Shown here piece after piece: positions 1 through 9,747 of a stretch of 64,000 bases of DNA (within the stretch, counting starts at the first letter, position 1; every line of letters starts with the position of its first letter). Origin of the DNA: Actinoplanes palleronii (lineage in GTDB: Bacteria; Actinomycetota; Actinomycetes; Mycobacteriales; Micromonosporaceae); contig NZ_BOMS01000014.1 in NCBI RefSeq assembly GCF_016862315.1, positions 248,001-312,000 of the forward strand, read 5' to 3'. The notes beneath the pieces are model-generated. The model saw only the letters and a list, made by a program, of their open reading frames with translations. It did not search any database and was not told where the DNA came from. The position numbers were made by a program, and so were the translations under genes.

Positions 1-927
1 GTCGGCACCGTCGACCCGCTGGGCCGTCCGGTGCAGGGCGAGATCCTGTATGCGAACGGTGTCGCTTATGTCGAGAGCGCTCAGGCCTGCGGCCTTCACC
101 TGCTGACGCAGGAAGAACGCAACCCCAACACCACTACGTCGTACGGCCTGGGCCTGCTGCTGGCGGCCGCCGCCGAGTCCGGCGCCGCCCAGGTGGTAGT
201 GGGGCTGGGTGGCTCGGCGGTGAACGACGCGGGCGCCGGGATGCTGGCCGCGCTCGGCGCCGCCCCGGTCGACGTGGCCGGGTACGCGCTGCCGTACGGC
301 GGGGCGCCGCTGCTCACGGCGGAGAGCCTGGGCGGGACGCCCCAGCTGCGGCCGATCAGCCTGATCGCGGCGACCGACGTCGACAACCCGCTGACCGGGC
401 TGCACGGCGCCAGCAACGTCTTCGGCCCGCAGAAGGGCGCGACCCGGGACGACGTGCTGCGGCTGGACGCGGCGCTCGAGCACTTCGCCCACGTACTGGA
501 GAAGGCTTTTAAGATCGACGATCTCGCGGCCCGGCCGGGAGCCGGAGCGGCCGGCGGCATCGGGGCGGCCCTGATCGCCCTCGGCGGGCAGGTGACCTCC
601 GGGATCGGCCTGGTCGGCACGCTGATCGGGCTGGACCGGGAGCTGGACGCGGCCGACCTGGTGATCACCGGCGAGGGCAGCTTCGACCACCAGTCGCTGC
701 GCGGCAAGGTGGTCGCCGGGATCGCGGCCGGCGCCCGGGACCGCGGTCTGCCGTGCGTGGTGCTCGCCGGGCGCAACGAGACCGGCCACCGGGAGGCCTC
801 GGCGGCCGGGGTGACCGAGACGCACACCCTCGTCGAGCATTTCGGCTCGGTCGGGACGGCCATGGCCGAACCGGCTCGCGGCCTGCGGGAACTCAGCGAG
901 CGGTTGTCAAGGCAATGGAGTCGCTGA
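1..927 (+). CDS. glxK: Glycerate kinase (5' end outside window)
   Basis: Glycerate kinase type 1 phosphorylates D-glycerate in the cytoplasm. The reading frame is open from base 1 with no start codon that fits the family, so the N-terminus lies upstream and about 308 residues are visible. The family features are the glycine-rich stretch VVVGLGGSAVNDAGAG, the GPQKGA motif and the C-terminal ITGEGSFDHQSLRGKVV segment, where this fold binds nucleotide and substrate. It sits directly upstream of erpA, the same neighbourhood as Rv2205c/Rv2204c in M. tuberculosis. Family assignment is firm; whether the product is 2- or 3-phosphoglycerate cannot be read from the sequence. Confidence 0.93.
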   Translation, partial: VGTVDPLGRPVQGEILYANGVAYVESAQACGLHLLTQEERNPNTTTSYGLGLLLAAAAESGAAQVVVGLGGSAVNDAGAGMLAALGAAPVDVAGYALPYGGAPLLTAESLGGTPQLRPISLIAATDVDNPLTGLHGASNVFGPQKGATRDDVLRLDAALEHFAHVLEKAFKIDDLAARPGAGAAGGIGAALIALGGQVTSGIGLVGTLIGLDRELDAADLVITGEGSFDHQSLRGKVVAGIAAGARDRGLPCVVLAGRNETGHREASAAGVTETHTLVEHFGSVGTAMAEPARGLRELSERLSRQWSR

Positions 928-1016
928 TCTCGACCCGCCCGGATTGGGAATCCCCGGGAATGGGGTTAGCGTTGCCTGGTACGGCACATGACCGCACCTG
1001 GCAGGGAGATACCTAC

Positions 1017-1385
1017 GTGACCACTGAAGCGCACACCGAGTCGACCGAGGCGACTGCCCCGACCGGCATCAACCTCACCGATGTCGCCGCGGTGAAGGTC
1101 AAGGCCCTGATCGAGCAGGAAGGGCGCGACGACCTGCGCCTGCGCATCGCCGTACAGCCCGGTGGCTGTTCCGGCCTGCGTTACCAGCTCTTCTTCGACG
1201 AGCGTTCGCTCGACGGTGACGTCGTCAGCGATTTCGACGGGGTCGAGGTCGTGGTGGACCGGATGAGCTCGCCCTATCTGGCCGGCGCCACCATCGACTT
1301 CGCGGACCGGATCGACGCGCAGGGCTTCACCATCGACAACCCGAACGCGCAGAACTCCTGCGCCTGTGGTGACTCGTTCCACTGA
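1017..1385 (+). CDS. erpA: Iron-sulfur cluster insertion protein ErpA (HesB/IscA family)
   Basis: A 122-residue A-type Fe-S carrier that receives clusters from the assembly scaffold and passes them to apo-proteins. The three family cysteines are present: one in PGGCSG near residue 47 and two in the C-terminal CACGDSF. A GTG start is chosen because GGGAG lies about 9 bases upstream; the longer in-frame extension would run back into the glycerate kinase gene. It is followed by a hairpin terminator and is probably transcribed alone or with the upstream kinase. Fe-S targets lie close by in this block, notably the Rieske protein. Confidence 0.95.
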   Translation: MTTEAHTESTEATAPTGINLTDVAAVKVKALIEQEGRDDLRLRIAVQPGGCSGLRYQLFFDERSLDGDVVSDFDGVEVVVDRMSSPYLAGATIDFADRIDAQGFTIDNPNAQNSCACGDSFH

Positions 1386-1442
1386 TCTCCGCATGATGCT
1401 GTGCTAGCCCCGCAGCGGAAAACAGAATGACAAAGCACGATT

Positions 1443-1477
1443 GGACAGGCCGTCCCGTTCACGGGGCGGCCTGTTCC
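1443..1477 (+). terminator. Hairpin terminator after erpA
   Basis: Two nearly complementary arms, GGACAGGCCG-TCCCG and CGGG-GCGGCCTGT, close over a four-base ttca loop 58 bases after the erpA stop. There is no U-tract, which is common for actinobacterial terminators. Confidence 0.6.
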
Positions 1478-1495
1478 GCGTAACCGGACCGGTAG

Positions 1496-2518
<1,023 letters not shown>

Positions 2519-2534
2519 AGGTAGAAACAGACTC

Positions 2535-3035
2535 ATGGTTCTAGCAGTTTTCGCCGGCCTGCCCGGGGTCGGTAAGAGCACCCTGGCCGCCGGCGTCGCC
2601 TCGGAGTTGCCGGCGGCCGTGCTCGCCGTCGATGTCGTCGACTTCACGTTGCAGCGCTACGCCGTGCAGGAGTCCCGGCCCGGCTTCGCCGCGTACGGCG
2701 TGGTCGCCGCGCTGGCCGAGGAGCAGCTCCGGATCGGCCACCACGTGATCATCGACGCGGTCAACCCGGTGAAGGCGGCCCGCGATCTCTGGGTCGACCT
2801 GGCCGAGCGGATGGACGTGCCGCTGCGCGTGGTCGAGGTGATGTGCGGTGACGACCTCGAGCACCGCCGCCGCGTCGAGGCGCGGTACGCGGCCCGGGAC
2901 CACGAGGGCGTGCCGGACTGGGTGCGGGTGCTGGAGCGCCAGACCGAGTACGAGCCGTACCTGGGCCCGCGCCTGGTCGTCGACACGTTCCTGGCCAAGG
3001 ACCCGGTCCCCCAGGTGGTCAGCTACCTGAGGTGA
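2535..3035 (+). CDS. Small P-loop AAA-type kinase-like protein
   Basis: A 166-residue protein starting with a Walker A loop, GLPGVGKST, at residues 7-15, followed by a DVVDF segment and the buried strand HHVIIDAVNP, which resembles a Walker B/substrate Asp. This is the layout of the small zeta-toxin or gluconate-kinase-like P-loop kinases (AAA_33). The substrate is unknown. No antitoxin-like partner is next to it, so a toxin role is not suggested. It is probably co-transcribed with adoK. The ATG is chosen because the residues before it belong to the adoK end read in another frame. Confidence 0.85.
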   Translation: MVLAVFAGLPGVGKSTLAAGVASELPAAVLAVDVVDFTLQRYAVQESRPGFAAYGVVAALAEEQLRIGHHVIIDAVNPVKAARDLWVDLAERMDVPLRVVEVMCGDDLEHRRRVEARYAARDHEGVPDWVRVLERQTEYEPYLGPRLVVDTFLAKDPVPQVVSYLR

Positions 3036-3045
3036 TCAGCTGGTC

Positions 3046-3082
3046 CTCAGGGGTGTCTCCGCACGGCGGAGACACCCCTGAG
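3046..3082. terminator. Bidirectional 17-bp perfect hairpin between convergent genes
   Basis: CTCAGGGGTGTCTCCGC pairs perfectly with its complement across a three-base acg loop. It lies between the stops of the P-loop gene and tusA, which converge. The identical 17-bp stem recurs in the hairpin at 47146-47198, so this is a repeat element as well as a likely terminator. Confidence 0.8.
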
Positions 3083-3093
3083 CCCTGTCCGGA

Positions 3094-3303
3094 CTAGCTG
3101 ATCCGGCGCACGTCGAAGGTGTCGTTGTGGCCCGCGACGAACTCCTGGCCCTTCATGCGGCACCAGGCGGGGATGTCGTTGGCCGCGGCCGGGTCGTCGG
3201 CGAGCACCCGGACGATCTCGCCGATCGCCACGCCGGGCAGCGCCTTGGCCAGCTTGATCACCGGCAGCGGGCAGCGCTGCCCCCGGCAGTCCAGGGTGAT
3301 CAG
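3094..3303 (-). CDS. tusA: TusA-like sulfur carrier protein
   Basis: A small SirA/TusA-family protein of about 69 residues with the family motif DCRGQRCPLPV, whose second Cys is the persulfide-carrying residue. It probably accepts sulfur from the adjacent cysteine desulfurase. There is no ATG, GTG or TTG before the CRGQRCP motif. The best candidate is a CTG whose last two bases overlap the upstream stop (CTGA), with AAGGAGG 7 bases before it inside the desulfurase gene. That arrangement mimics the usual ATGA/GTGA coupling. Start confidence is moderate; family confidence is high. Confidence 0.85.
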   Translation of the reverse strand: MITLDCRGQRCPLPVIKLAKALPGVAIGEIVRVLADDPAAANDIPAWCRMKGQEFVAGHNDTFDVRRIS

Positions 3304-4496
3304 AACCCGGCCTCCTTGCGGATCTCCGCCACCAGGCCCGGCAGCACCGCCAGGAAGCGGTCCACCTCGGCCGGGGTGGTGCCGCGGTGCAGCGACACCC
3401 GGACGTTGCCGTGGCTGAGCACGCCCATCGCCTCCAGCACGTGGCTCGGGCGCAGCGTCGACGAGGTGCACGAGGACCCGGACGAGACGGCGAACCCGCG
3501 CCGGTCCAAGGCGTGCAGCAGCGCCTCGCCGTCGACGTAGAGGCAGCTGAAGGTGACCAGGTGGGGGAGCCGGTCGACCGGATCGCCGACGATCTCCACG
3601 TCCGGCACGGTGGCCGCGACCCGGTCCCGGATCTGCTCGACCAGCGCGCTCAGCCGGACCGCCTCGGCCTGTGCCTCCGCGGTCACCGCCCGCAGGCTGG
3701 CCGCCGCGGCGACGATCGCCGGTAGATCAGCCGCGCCCGAGGGCCGCGGGCGATAAAGATCATCCTGTGGAGTGGGTGAGATCCATCGCACCCCTTTGCG
3801 GACGACCAGCAGGCCCACCCCGGGCGGCCCGCCCCACTTGTGCGCGCTGGCGCTCAGCAGCGACCAGCCGGACGGCAGCGGAACCCGGCCGGCCGACTGC
3901 GCCGCGTCCACGAACAGCGGCACCCCGGACCCGGCGCAGGACGCCGCCGCCTCGGCCACCGGTTGCACCGTGCCGACCTCGTGACTCGCGCTGATCAGGG
4001 CGGCCAGGGCCACCCCGGGCGCGGCCACGGCGGTCGCCCAGGCGTCCAGGTCGAGGCGCCCGAGCCGGTTCACGCCGACCTCAGTGGTCTCACCGGCACC
4101 GGCCGCGTGCAGCACCGCCGAGTGTTCGATCGCCGAGTGCACCAGGACGCGGCCGGCCCGCCTGCGCCCGGCGAGTCCACCCAGCACAGCGGCCTGGGCG
4201 GCGGCGGCGCCGGAGGGCCAGAAGGAGAGCTCGTCCGGGCGTACCCGAAAGATCTCCGCAACCACCGCGGTCGCCGCCTCCTGCAGCTGCTGGGCCCGCC
4301 GGCCCGCCGCGTAGAGGCGGGCCGGATCGGCCCAGCCGTCGGCGAGCGCGGCGAACATCGCTTCCCGGGCGACCGGATGCAGAGGCGCCGCGCTGGCGGC
4401 GTCCAGGTAAACCGGTGGCCCGGCCGGATCGCCTGTGTAATCCACACCGAGAACGGTATCGTCCGGTTGACTGGAGTTCCGGGGAAGGCCACGCAT
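3300..4496 (-). CDS. Cysteine desulfurase, class V aminotransferase (NifS/IscS type)
   Basis: A PLP enzyme that removes sulfur from cysteine. Seen: the N-terminal VYLDAASAAP motif, DAAQSAGRV with the PLP-binding Asp, SAHKWGGPPGVG with the Schiff-base Lys near residue 217, and SSGSSCTSSTLRPSHVLEAMG, whose Cys is the persulfide site. Two starts are possible: ATG 4496, with a weak ribosome site, and GTG 4445, which has a TACCGT -10-like hexamer 7 bases upstream and would be leaderless. The family N-terminus fits the shorter form better. It is coupled to tusA and divergent from ctaC, so it may feed sulfur for local Fe-S or tRNA modification needs. Confidence 0.9.
   Translation of the reverse strand: MRGLPRNSSQPDDTVLGVDYTGDPAGPPVYLDAASAAPLHPVAREAMFAALADGWADPARLYAAGRRAQQLQEAATAVVAEIFRVRPDELSFWPSGAAAAQAAVLGGLAGRRRAGRVLVHSAIEHSAVLHAAGAGETTEVGVNRLGRLDLDAWATAVAAPGVALAALISASHEVGTVQPVAEAAASCAGSGVPLFVDAAQSAGRVPLPSGWSLLSASAHKWGGPPGVGLLVVRKGVRWISPTPQDDLYRPRPSGAADLPAIVAAAASLRAVTAEAQAEAVRLSALVEQIRDRVAATVPDVEIVGDPVDRLPHLVTFSCLYVDGEALLHALDRRGFAVSSGSSCTSSTLRPSHVLEAMGVLSHGNVRVSLHRGTTPAEVDRFLAVLPGLVAEIRKEAGF
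4453..4458 (-). promoter_or_regulatory. Putative -10 element for a leaderless desulfurase mRNA
   Basis: On the minus strand TACCGT stands 7 bases before the GTG at 4445 and no ribosome-binding site precedes that GTG. This matches the spacing seen at several other genes in the window. Confidence 0.4.
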
Positions 4497-4662
4497 GTGG
4501 ATCTTCTTCGGAGGCCGGGTGCCCGCGGTTCCCGCGGACCCGGGTCAACGCCCCCCGGTGACGGGCGGTCCGTTCTTGGTCGAGTAATGTGCGACCGTCA
4601 GTGAGCCTTGCCGCCAGGTGTCCGATTCGGGCAGGGCGGCGCTGCTAAGGAGGCATAAGCAG

Positions 4663-5595
4663 GTGGGCGCAAGGAGTTCGGCCACACGGCCGCGGGCACT
4701 AGGCCGGGCGGCCGGGCTGGGTCTGGGCGCCGCGGCGCTGCTGACGCTGCTGTCGGGGTGCTCGCTCGAGGACGTCGGAAGCAAGTTCGGCCACTTCGGA
4801 TGGCCCGGACCGGGTGTCAGCCTGCAGGCGCACAAGATGTACGACCTGTGGATCGCCTCGGTGATCGCGGCGCTGGTCGTCGGCATCGGCGTCTGGGGCC
4901 TGATCTTCTGGTGTGTGATCCGGTATCGCAAGCGCGGCGACGAGCTGCCCGTGCAGACCCGGTTCAACATGCCGATGGAGGTCCTTTACACGGTCACGCC
5001 GGTTCTGATCGTCGCGGTGCTGTTCTACTACACCGCGATCGTGCAGACCGATGTGGACAAGCTTTCCAAGAACCCGGATCAGATCGTCCAGATCACCGCG
5101 TTCAAGTGGAACTGGGAGTTCGACTACCGCGACGGCATGGGCACCGAGGCCAAGACCGTGACGTCCACGGTCGGTTCCTCGGACGTCATCCCGATCCTGG
5201 TCGTGCCGACCCACGAGAAGATCCGCTTCGAGGAGACCAGCAAGGACGTCATCCACTCGTTCTGGGTGCCGGAGCTGCTGTTCAAGCGGGACGTCATGCC
5301 GGGCAACGTGCGTAACGTCTTCGAGGTCACGGTGGACAAGGAAGGCCGGTACGTCGGCCGCTGCGCCGAGTTGTGCGGCACCTACCACGCGTTCATGAAC
5401 TTCGAGATGGTCGCTGTCACGTCGGAGAACTTCAAGAAGTTCCTGGCGGCCAAGACCACCGGTGGCAAGACGACGCAGGAGGCGCTCGTCGAGATCGGGG
5501 AAGACCCGTACTCGACGAAGACGCAGCCGTTCGACACCCGCCGGGGCACGCACAGCTGGAACCAGGGTGGCGAAACCGTCGCCGCGGGGAAGTAG
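4663..5595 (+). CDS. ctaC: Cytochrome c oxidase subunit II (aa3 type), lipoprotein
   Basis: The subunit that carries the CuA site and passes electrons to the heme-copper centre of the aa3 oxidase. The GTG at 4663 is preferred over one 45 bases upstream because AAGGAGG ends 9 bases before it and the protein then opens with a lipoprotein signal ending LLTLLSGC. Two membrane segments follow (about residues 58-85 and 105-125), then the cupredoxin domain with the CuA ligands in HSFWVPELL and CAELCGTYHAFMNFEM. Length is about 310 residues. ctaF follows after 9 bases. Subunit I (ctaD) is not in the window. Confidence 0.96.
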   Translation: MGARSSATRPRALGRAAGLGLGAAALLTLLSGCSLEDVGSKFGHFGWPGPGVSLQAHKMYDLWIASVIAALVVGIGVWGLIFWCVIRYRKRGDELPVQTRFNMPMEVLYTVTPVLIVAVLFYYTAIVQTDVDKLSKNPDQIVQITAFKWNWEFDYRDGMGTEAKTVTSTVGSSDVIPILVVPTHEKIRFEETSKDVIHSFWVPELLFKRDVMPGNVRNVFEVTVDKEGRYVGRCAELCGTYHAFMNFEMVAVTSENFKKFLAAKTTGGKTTQEALVEIGEDPYSTKTQPFDTRRGTHSWNQGGETVAAGK

Positions 5596-5604
5596 GGGTT
5601 TGAC

Positions 5605-6027
5605 GTGAGGACCGAATACAAGATCTTCGCTGGGGTCGCCCTGTTCCTCTTCGGTGCGGCCGCCGTCTACGGCTTCTACACCCACGGCCAGCAGCACCAG
5701 GTCGAATGGGTCGGCACCGTGGCGCTGGTCATCTCCGGCCTGCTCTGCTCGATGTGCGGTGGCTTCTTCTGGTTCGTCGCCCGGCGCATCGACCTGCGCC
5801 CGGAGGACCGTGAGGACGGCGAGATCGCCGAAGGCGCCGGCGAGCTGGGCTTCTTCAGCCCGGGTAGCTACTTCCCGTTCGGCATCGCGCTCGCTGCGGC
5901 GGTTGCCGGCCTGGGTCTGGTCTTCTGGATGTGGTGGCTGATCGCTCTCGGTCTGATCGCGGTCATCTTCACGTCCTGCGGCATGCTCTTCGAGTACTAC
6001 TCGGGCACTCGGCAGGCCGAGCACTGA
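5605..6027 (+). CDS. ctaF: Cytochrome c oxidase subunit IV, actinobacterial type
   Basis: A 140-residue integral membrane protein of the small fourth subunit found in actinobacterial aa3 oxidases. Four hydrophobic helices are visible, two before and two after a charged loop (RPEDREDGEIAEGAGELGF) that is typical of the family. The GTG start has a GGGG stretch upstream and lies 9 bases from the ctaC stop, so the two genes form one unit, as Rv2200c/Rv2199c do in M. tuberculosis. A strong hairpin follows. Confidence 0.93.
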   Translation: MRTEYKIFAGVALFLFGAAAVYGFYTHGQQHQVEWVGTVALVISGLLCSMCGGFFWFVARRIDLRPEDREDGEIAEGAGELGFFSPGSYFPFGIALAAAVAGLGLVFWMWWLIALGLIAVIFTSCGMLFEYYSGTRQAEH

Positions 6028-6045
6028 GGCTGGTCACAACGTAGG

Positions 6046-6082
6046 AAAGCCCGCGTCTCCCGGAAGGGCGGCGCGGGCTTTT
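6046..6082. terminator. Terminator after ctaF
   Basis: AAAGCCCGCG pairs with CGCGGGCTTT and is followed by T residues, 18 bases after the ctaF stop. The AAA/TTT ends make it symmetrical, so it may also serve the converging zinc-ribbon gene. Confidence 0.85.
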
Positions 6083-6093
6083 CGCTGTCCAGG

Positions 6094-6309
6094 TCAGGCG
6101 GCGGCGGTGCGCTGCTGAGGGGCGATCCGGCGGGGACCTTTCGCCCCCGGGTCCATCCACAGGTGGACGACGATCGGGGCGATCACCTCGGCCGCCCCGC
6201 AGCGGGTGCAGACCAGCTCGGGGCAGTCGTCGTGCCCGTCGTCGCAGGGCGGCGTCTCGAAGAGCATGTCGCCGTCACAGATGACGCAGCGCTGTTCGCG
6301 TTCGTACAC
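6094..6309 (-). CDS. Small zinc-ribbon protein, conserved hypothetical
   Basis: A protein of 71 residues (76 if it starts at ATG 6324). Two paired-cysteine motifs, CVICDGD and CTRCGAA, with a further CDDGHDDC between them, look like a zinc ribbon. GTG 6309 is preferred because AAGGAG lies 6 bases upstream of it, inside the longer reading; the upstream ATG has no ribosome site. It stands alone between the ctaF terminator and trpD, reading toward ctaF. Function unknown. A role near respiration is suggested only by position. Confidence 0.75.
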   Translation of the reverse strand: MYEREQRCVICDGDMLFETPPCDDGHDDCPELVCTRCGAAEVIAPIVVHLWMDPGAKGPRRIAPQQRTAAA

Positions 6310-6439
6310 GGGCTTCTCCTTCATGGGGAAGGTGGGATTACCCGAATGTCATTCAGACGCTGTCATGCCGATCGGGTGATGCCGAGCATTGCCCGCGGCG
6401 TGTTGCGGTCTTTTTCCGGATTTTTCAGCAGGTAGTGCC

Positions 6440-7498
6440 TTATTCGGCGGCCTTGGCCGCCTGCGCGGCCGCGACCCAGCGCTCCAGCAGCGCGGTGGTG
6501 GCGCCGGAGTCGATCGCCTCGGCGGCCCGGTTGATGCCGGCCCGCATGGTGTCCCGGAAGTCGCCCGGAAAGCCACTCTGCGCCGCGAACGCGGCCGCGG
6601 CGTTGAGCAGCACCGCGTCCCGCACCGGGCCGCTCTCTCCGGAGAACACACGCCGCGCCACGTCGGCGTTGAACGCGGTGTCGCCACCGCGCAGCGCGCC
6701 CGGCTCGCTGCGCGGCAGGCCCAGCTGGGTGCTGTCGACGAGCAGCTCCTCGACCTTGCCGTCCCGGGCCAGCCAGAGACGGGTCGGCGCGGTGGTGGTG
6801 AACTCGTCCAGGCCGTCCTCGCCGCGCATCACCAGCGCCGAGTCGCCGCGCCGGGCGAAGACCTCGGCCATCACCGGCGCCATCCGCGGGTCGAAGCAGC
6901 CGACCGCGGCCGCCGTCGGCCGGGCCGGGTTGGTCAGCGGGCCGAGCACGTTGAAGAAGGTGGGCACACCCAGCTCGCGCCGGGTGACCGCGGCGTGCCG
7001 CATGCCGGGGTGGTACCGCGCCGCGAAGCAGAACCCGATGCCGGCCTCGGCGACCGTCCGGTTCACCCCGGCCGGCCCCAGGTCCAGCGGGATGCCGAAG
7101 TGCTCCAGCAGGTCGGCGGTGCCGGTGGTGGAGGAGGCCGAGCGGTTGCCGTGCTTGACCACCGTCACCCCGGCGGAGGCCGCCACGACGGCCGCCATGG
7201 TGGAGATGTTCACCGTGTTGGCCCGGTCGCCGCCGGTGCCGACCACGTCGACCGCACGGGTGCGGGTTTCCTCGGGCAGCTCCACCAGCGTGGCGTTGGC
7301 GAGCATCGCCTCCACCAGGCCGGCCAGCTCGGCCGGTGTCTCGCCCTTGGCGCGCAGCGCCACCGCGAAACCGGCGATCTGGGCCGGCGTGGCGTTGCCC
7401 GCCATGATCTCGCCCATCGCCCAGGCCGTGTCCGCGGTGGCGAGTTCCTCGCCACGCAGCAGGGAACTCGTCAGATTCGGCCAGGTGCGTGCGCCCAT
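6440..7498 (-). CDS. trpD: Anthranilate phosphoribosyltransferase
   Basis: Transfers phosphoribose from PRPP to anthranilate in tryptophan synthesis. The 352-residue protein has the glycosyltransferase family 3 layout: an N-terminal helical part ([26 protein letters not shown]), then the PRPP-binding [15 protein letters not shown] motif near residue 88, KHGNRSASS and the RYHPGMRHA segment. The ATG has GGAGG 7 bases upstream. The adjacent receiver-like gene lies 37 bases upstream, so a two-gene transcript is possible. The ctaE-trpD proximity is as in M. tuberculosis Rv2193/Rv2192c. No other trp genes are nearby. Confidence 0.95.
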   Translation of the reverse strand: MGARTWPNLTSSLLRGEELATADTAWAMGEIMAGNATPAQIAGFAVALRAKGETPAELAGLVEAMLANATLVELPEETRTRAVDVVGTGGDRANTVNISTMAAVVAASAGVTVVKHGNRSASSTTGTADLLEHFGIPLDLGPAGVNRTVAEAGIGFCFAARYHPGMRHAAVTRRELGVPTFFNVLGPLTNPARPTAAAVGCFDPRMAPVMAEVFARRGDSALVMRGEDGLDEFTTTAPTRLWLARDGKVEELLVDSTQLGLPRSEPGALRGGDTAFNADVARRVFSGESGPVRDAVLLNAAAAFAAQSGFPGDFRDTMRAGINRAAEAIDSGATTALLERWVAAAQAAKAAE

Positions 7499-7535
7499 GG
7501 CGGGGCCTCCGTCGGGGGGTGGTTCGTGCAATCGG

Positions 7536-7970
7536 TCAGTTGGGGGGCAGAGCACCCAGCGGGACCACGCCGGCCCGGCGGGCACGGAGCAGGCCGGCGA
7601 CCGTCTGACCGGTGGTGACCGGGTCGAGCGGGGCCAGCAGAGTCGCGTCGGCCTGTGCGTACGCCGCGAGCCAGCGGTCCGCGGCACGGGCGATCACGAC
7701 ACAGGTGGGCGGGGGATCCTGATATTCGTCCTTGGTCTGCCGGGCGATGCCCAGCCCGCCGGCGGGGGTCGCCTCGCCGTCGAGCACCATCAGGTCGATC
7801 TCGTAGTCGTCGAGCAGCCGACGGCAGTCCTCCCAGGTGGAGGCGTCAGTGAACTCGACCGAGAGATCGGCCGCCGGACGCGTGCCGATGGCGAGCCGGA
7901 TCCGGTCGCGCACCGCAGGGTCGTCGCTGTATAGCAGAACGGTGTACTGAGTCGTGGTGGTGTCGCTCAT
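7536..7970 (-). CDS. Receiver-like (CheY-fold) protein without output domain
   Basis: About 144 residues that thread like a response-regulator receiver: an opening strand [10 protein letters not shown], then [14 protein letters not shown] in the position of the phospho-acceptor strand, and [11 protein letters not shown] where the conserved Thr/Ser strand lies. The acidic pair after the first strand is SDDP, and the usual Lys near the end is not visible, so phosphorylation is doubtful. No histidine kinase is adjacent. It may be a pseudoreceiver. ATG 7970 is used; an ATG six codons upstream is also possible. Confidence 0.72.
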   Translation of the reverse strand: MSDTTTTQYTVLLYSDDPAVRDRIRLAIGTRPAADLSVEFTDASTWEDCRRLLDDYEIDLMVLDGEATPAGGLGIARQTKDEYQDPPPTCVVIARAADRWLAAYAQADATLLAPLDPVTTGQTVAGLLRARRAGVVPLGALPPN

Positions 7971-8019
7971 CTTTGTGCCCCACTTCACCTCGTAAGTCCC
8001 GCCGATCGTACCGAATCTG

Positions 8020-8994
8020 TTATCCGGCGTCGGGGGCCGGGCGCGTGGCGCTCTCCGGTGATGTGATCTTGGCCGCTGCGGCGGCCTCCTCCATCTCCAC
8101 GCGGTCCAGCGCGCGGTCGACCCGGCGGGCCTCCCGCTCCGACTGGCGGATCCACTGGATCACCAGGATCCCGAGCATGGTGACGCTGACGATCTCGCCG
8201 CCGGCCCACAGGATGCCGCCCGCCGTGACCTGGTCGGAGTGCGGATCCATCCAGGCCAGGTGCAGGTTCGGGTACCAGTCGCCGCCGAGCAGCTCACGGG
8301 CCTGCATGATGGTCAGCCCGAGCACGGTGTGGAACGGCACGGAGAGCACCATCAGCAGCGCCCGCCCCGGGTACGGCCACCGGTTCGGCAGCGGGTCCAG
8401 CCCGAGCAGCGGCCAGAAGAACAGGCACCCGGTGATCAGGAAGTGCACGTGGATGAACTCGTGCAGCCAGCCGTGCTCCAGGGTCAGCCGGTACAGCCCG
8501 GTGAAGTAGAGGATGAACGGGTTCGCGATGAACAGTCCGAACGCGACCAGGGGAAACGTCAACACCCGGACGTACCGGCTGTGGATCACCGCGAGCAGGA
8601 CCTTGCGCGGTCGCTGGTGCAGCACCCGCAGGGCCAGAGTGGTCGGCGCGCCCAGGGCCAGGAAGATCGGCCCGATCATCGAGAGCACCATGTGCTGGAC
8701 CATGTGCACCGAGATCAGCGTGGTGTCGTACGCCTCGATGCCGGTCACCGACACCGCGGCGATCGAGCCGAGTCCACCCGCGACGAACGCCACCGTGCGG
8801 CCCTGTGGCCACTCGTCGCCGCGCTGCCGGAGACGCCGGACCCCGTACAGATAAAGGGCTGCCGAGACCAGCAGGCCCACCGCGATCAGGCTGACCAGGT
8901 TGAACTGGGTGAAGATGGCCGCCGCGGTGAACGGGGGGAGTCCAGTATCCCGGGCGACGTCCGCCAGCGGGGCGATTTCGACTGACTGCACCAC
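8020..8994 (-). CDS. ctaG: Cytochrome c oxidase assembly protein, CtaG/caa3 family
   Basis: A 324-residue membrane protein of the CtaG_Cox family associated with copper insertion into heme-copper oxidases. Seven or so hydrophobic helices are visible, with conserved histidines in HMVQHMVLSMIGP, HEFIHVHFLITG and FHTVLGL, the usual candidates for metal binding. The C-terminus is charged and cytoplasmic. It is divergent from ctaE and sits inside the oxidase gene block, which supports an assembly role. Family assignment is good; the exact function is inferred from the family. Confidence 0.9.
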   Translation of the reverse strand: MVQSVEIAPLADVARDTGLPPFTAAAIFTQFNLVSLIAVGLLVSAALYLYGVRRLRQRGDEWPQGRTVAFVAGGLGSIAAVSVTGIEAYDTTLISVHMVQHMVLSMIGPIFLALGAPTTLALRVLHQRPRKVLLAVIHSRYVRVLTFPLVAFGLFIANPFILYFTGLYRLTLEHGWLHEFIHVHFLITGCLFFWPLLGLDPLPNRWPYPGRALLMVLSVPFHTVLGLTIMQARELLGGDWYPNLHLAWMDPHSDQVTAGGILWAGGEIVSVTMLGILVIQWIRQSEREARRVDRALDRVEMEEAAAAAKITSPESATRPAPDAG

Positions 8995-9099
8995 TCGAAG
9001 CTAGACCTACCTGCTGGTCACCGAATATTCCCCCTGCCCACGATGCCGGATTAGGGACCCCGCCTGACCTTGGACCTTCGGCGGGGGAATAATGAGCCC

Positions 9100-9696
9100 G
9101 TGACAGCGGCAGCCATCGACAAGAGCCGGATCCACTCGTTGACCAGACCGAACATGGTCAGCGTCGGGACCATCGTGTGGCTCTCCAGCGAGCTCATGTT
9201 CTTCGCGGCGTTGTTCGCCATGTACTTCTCCATTCGGGCGGCTGCACCAGAGCTGTGGGAGAAGCACACCGAGGCGCTCAACATCCCTTATGCGACGACG
9301 TTCACGGTGATCCTGGTCCTCTCCTCTGTGACCTGCCAGCTGGGCGTCTTCGCGGCGGAGAAGGGTGACGTGTTCGCGCTGCGGCGCTGGTTCACGATCA
9401 CCTTCGTGATGGGGCTGATCTTCGTGCTCGGCCAGGCGAACGAGTACCGGAATCTCGTCCACGAGGGCGTCAAGCTCAACGGTGACGGATACGGCTCGAT
9501 GTTCTACCTGACCACAGGCTTCCACGGCCTGCACGTGACCGGCGGCCTCATCGCCTTCATCGTCTTCATGATCCGCACGACCATGGGCCGGTTCACCCCG
9601 GCCCAAGCGACGTCGGCGATCGTCGTGTCGTACTACTGGCACTTCGTCGACATCGTGTGGATCGCGCTGTTCGCCATGATCTATTGGCTTCAGTGA
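9100..9696 (+). CDS. ctaE: Cytochrome c oxidase subunit III
   Basis: A 198-residue polytopic protein of the short, five-helix actinobacterial type. Family residues include [20 protein letters not shown] at the start and [15 protein letters not shown] at the end. GTG 9100 gives the normal N-terminus; an upstream in-frame ATG would add unrelated residues. It leads the qcr genes: qcrC begins 51 bases after its stop, and the order ctaE-qcrC-qcrA-qcrB is that of the bc1-aa3 supercomplex operon of actinobacteria. Confidence 0.96.
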   Translation: MTAAAIDKSRIHSLTRPNMVSVGTIVWLSSELMFFAALFAMYFSIRAAAPELWEKHTEALNIPYATTFTVILVLSSVTCQLGVFAAEKGDVFALRRWFTITFVMGLIFVLGQANEYRNLVHEGVKLNGDGYGSMFYLTTGFHGLHVTGGLIAFIVFMIRTTMGRFTPAQATSAIVVSYYWHFVDIVWIALFAMIYWLQ

Positions 9697-9747
9697 ACCT
9701 AGCGCCGCAGGCGAGGATCTCTAACCACACCCAGAGGGACATAGCCC

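Noticed and set aside
2535..3035. Zeta-toxin gene of a toxin-antitoxin system
   Set aside because: Only the general P-loop kinase fold is supported; the partner gene is adenosine kinase, not an epsilon-type antitoxin.
7536..7970. True response regulator with a lost partner
   Set aside because: The Lys and some acidic positions needed for phosphorylation are not visible, so only a receiver-like fold is claimed.
9070..9095. ctaE promoter TTGGAC and TAATGA
   Set aside because: Spacer is only about 14 bases, and the hexamer overlaps the region just before the start codon; too weak to list.
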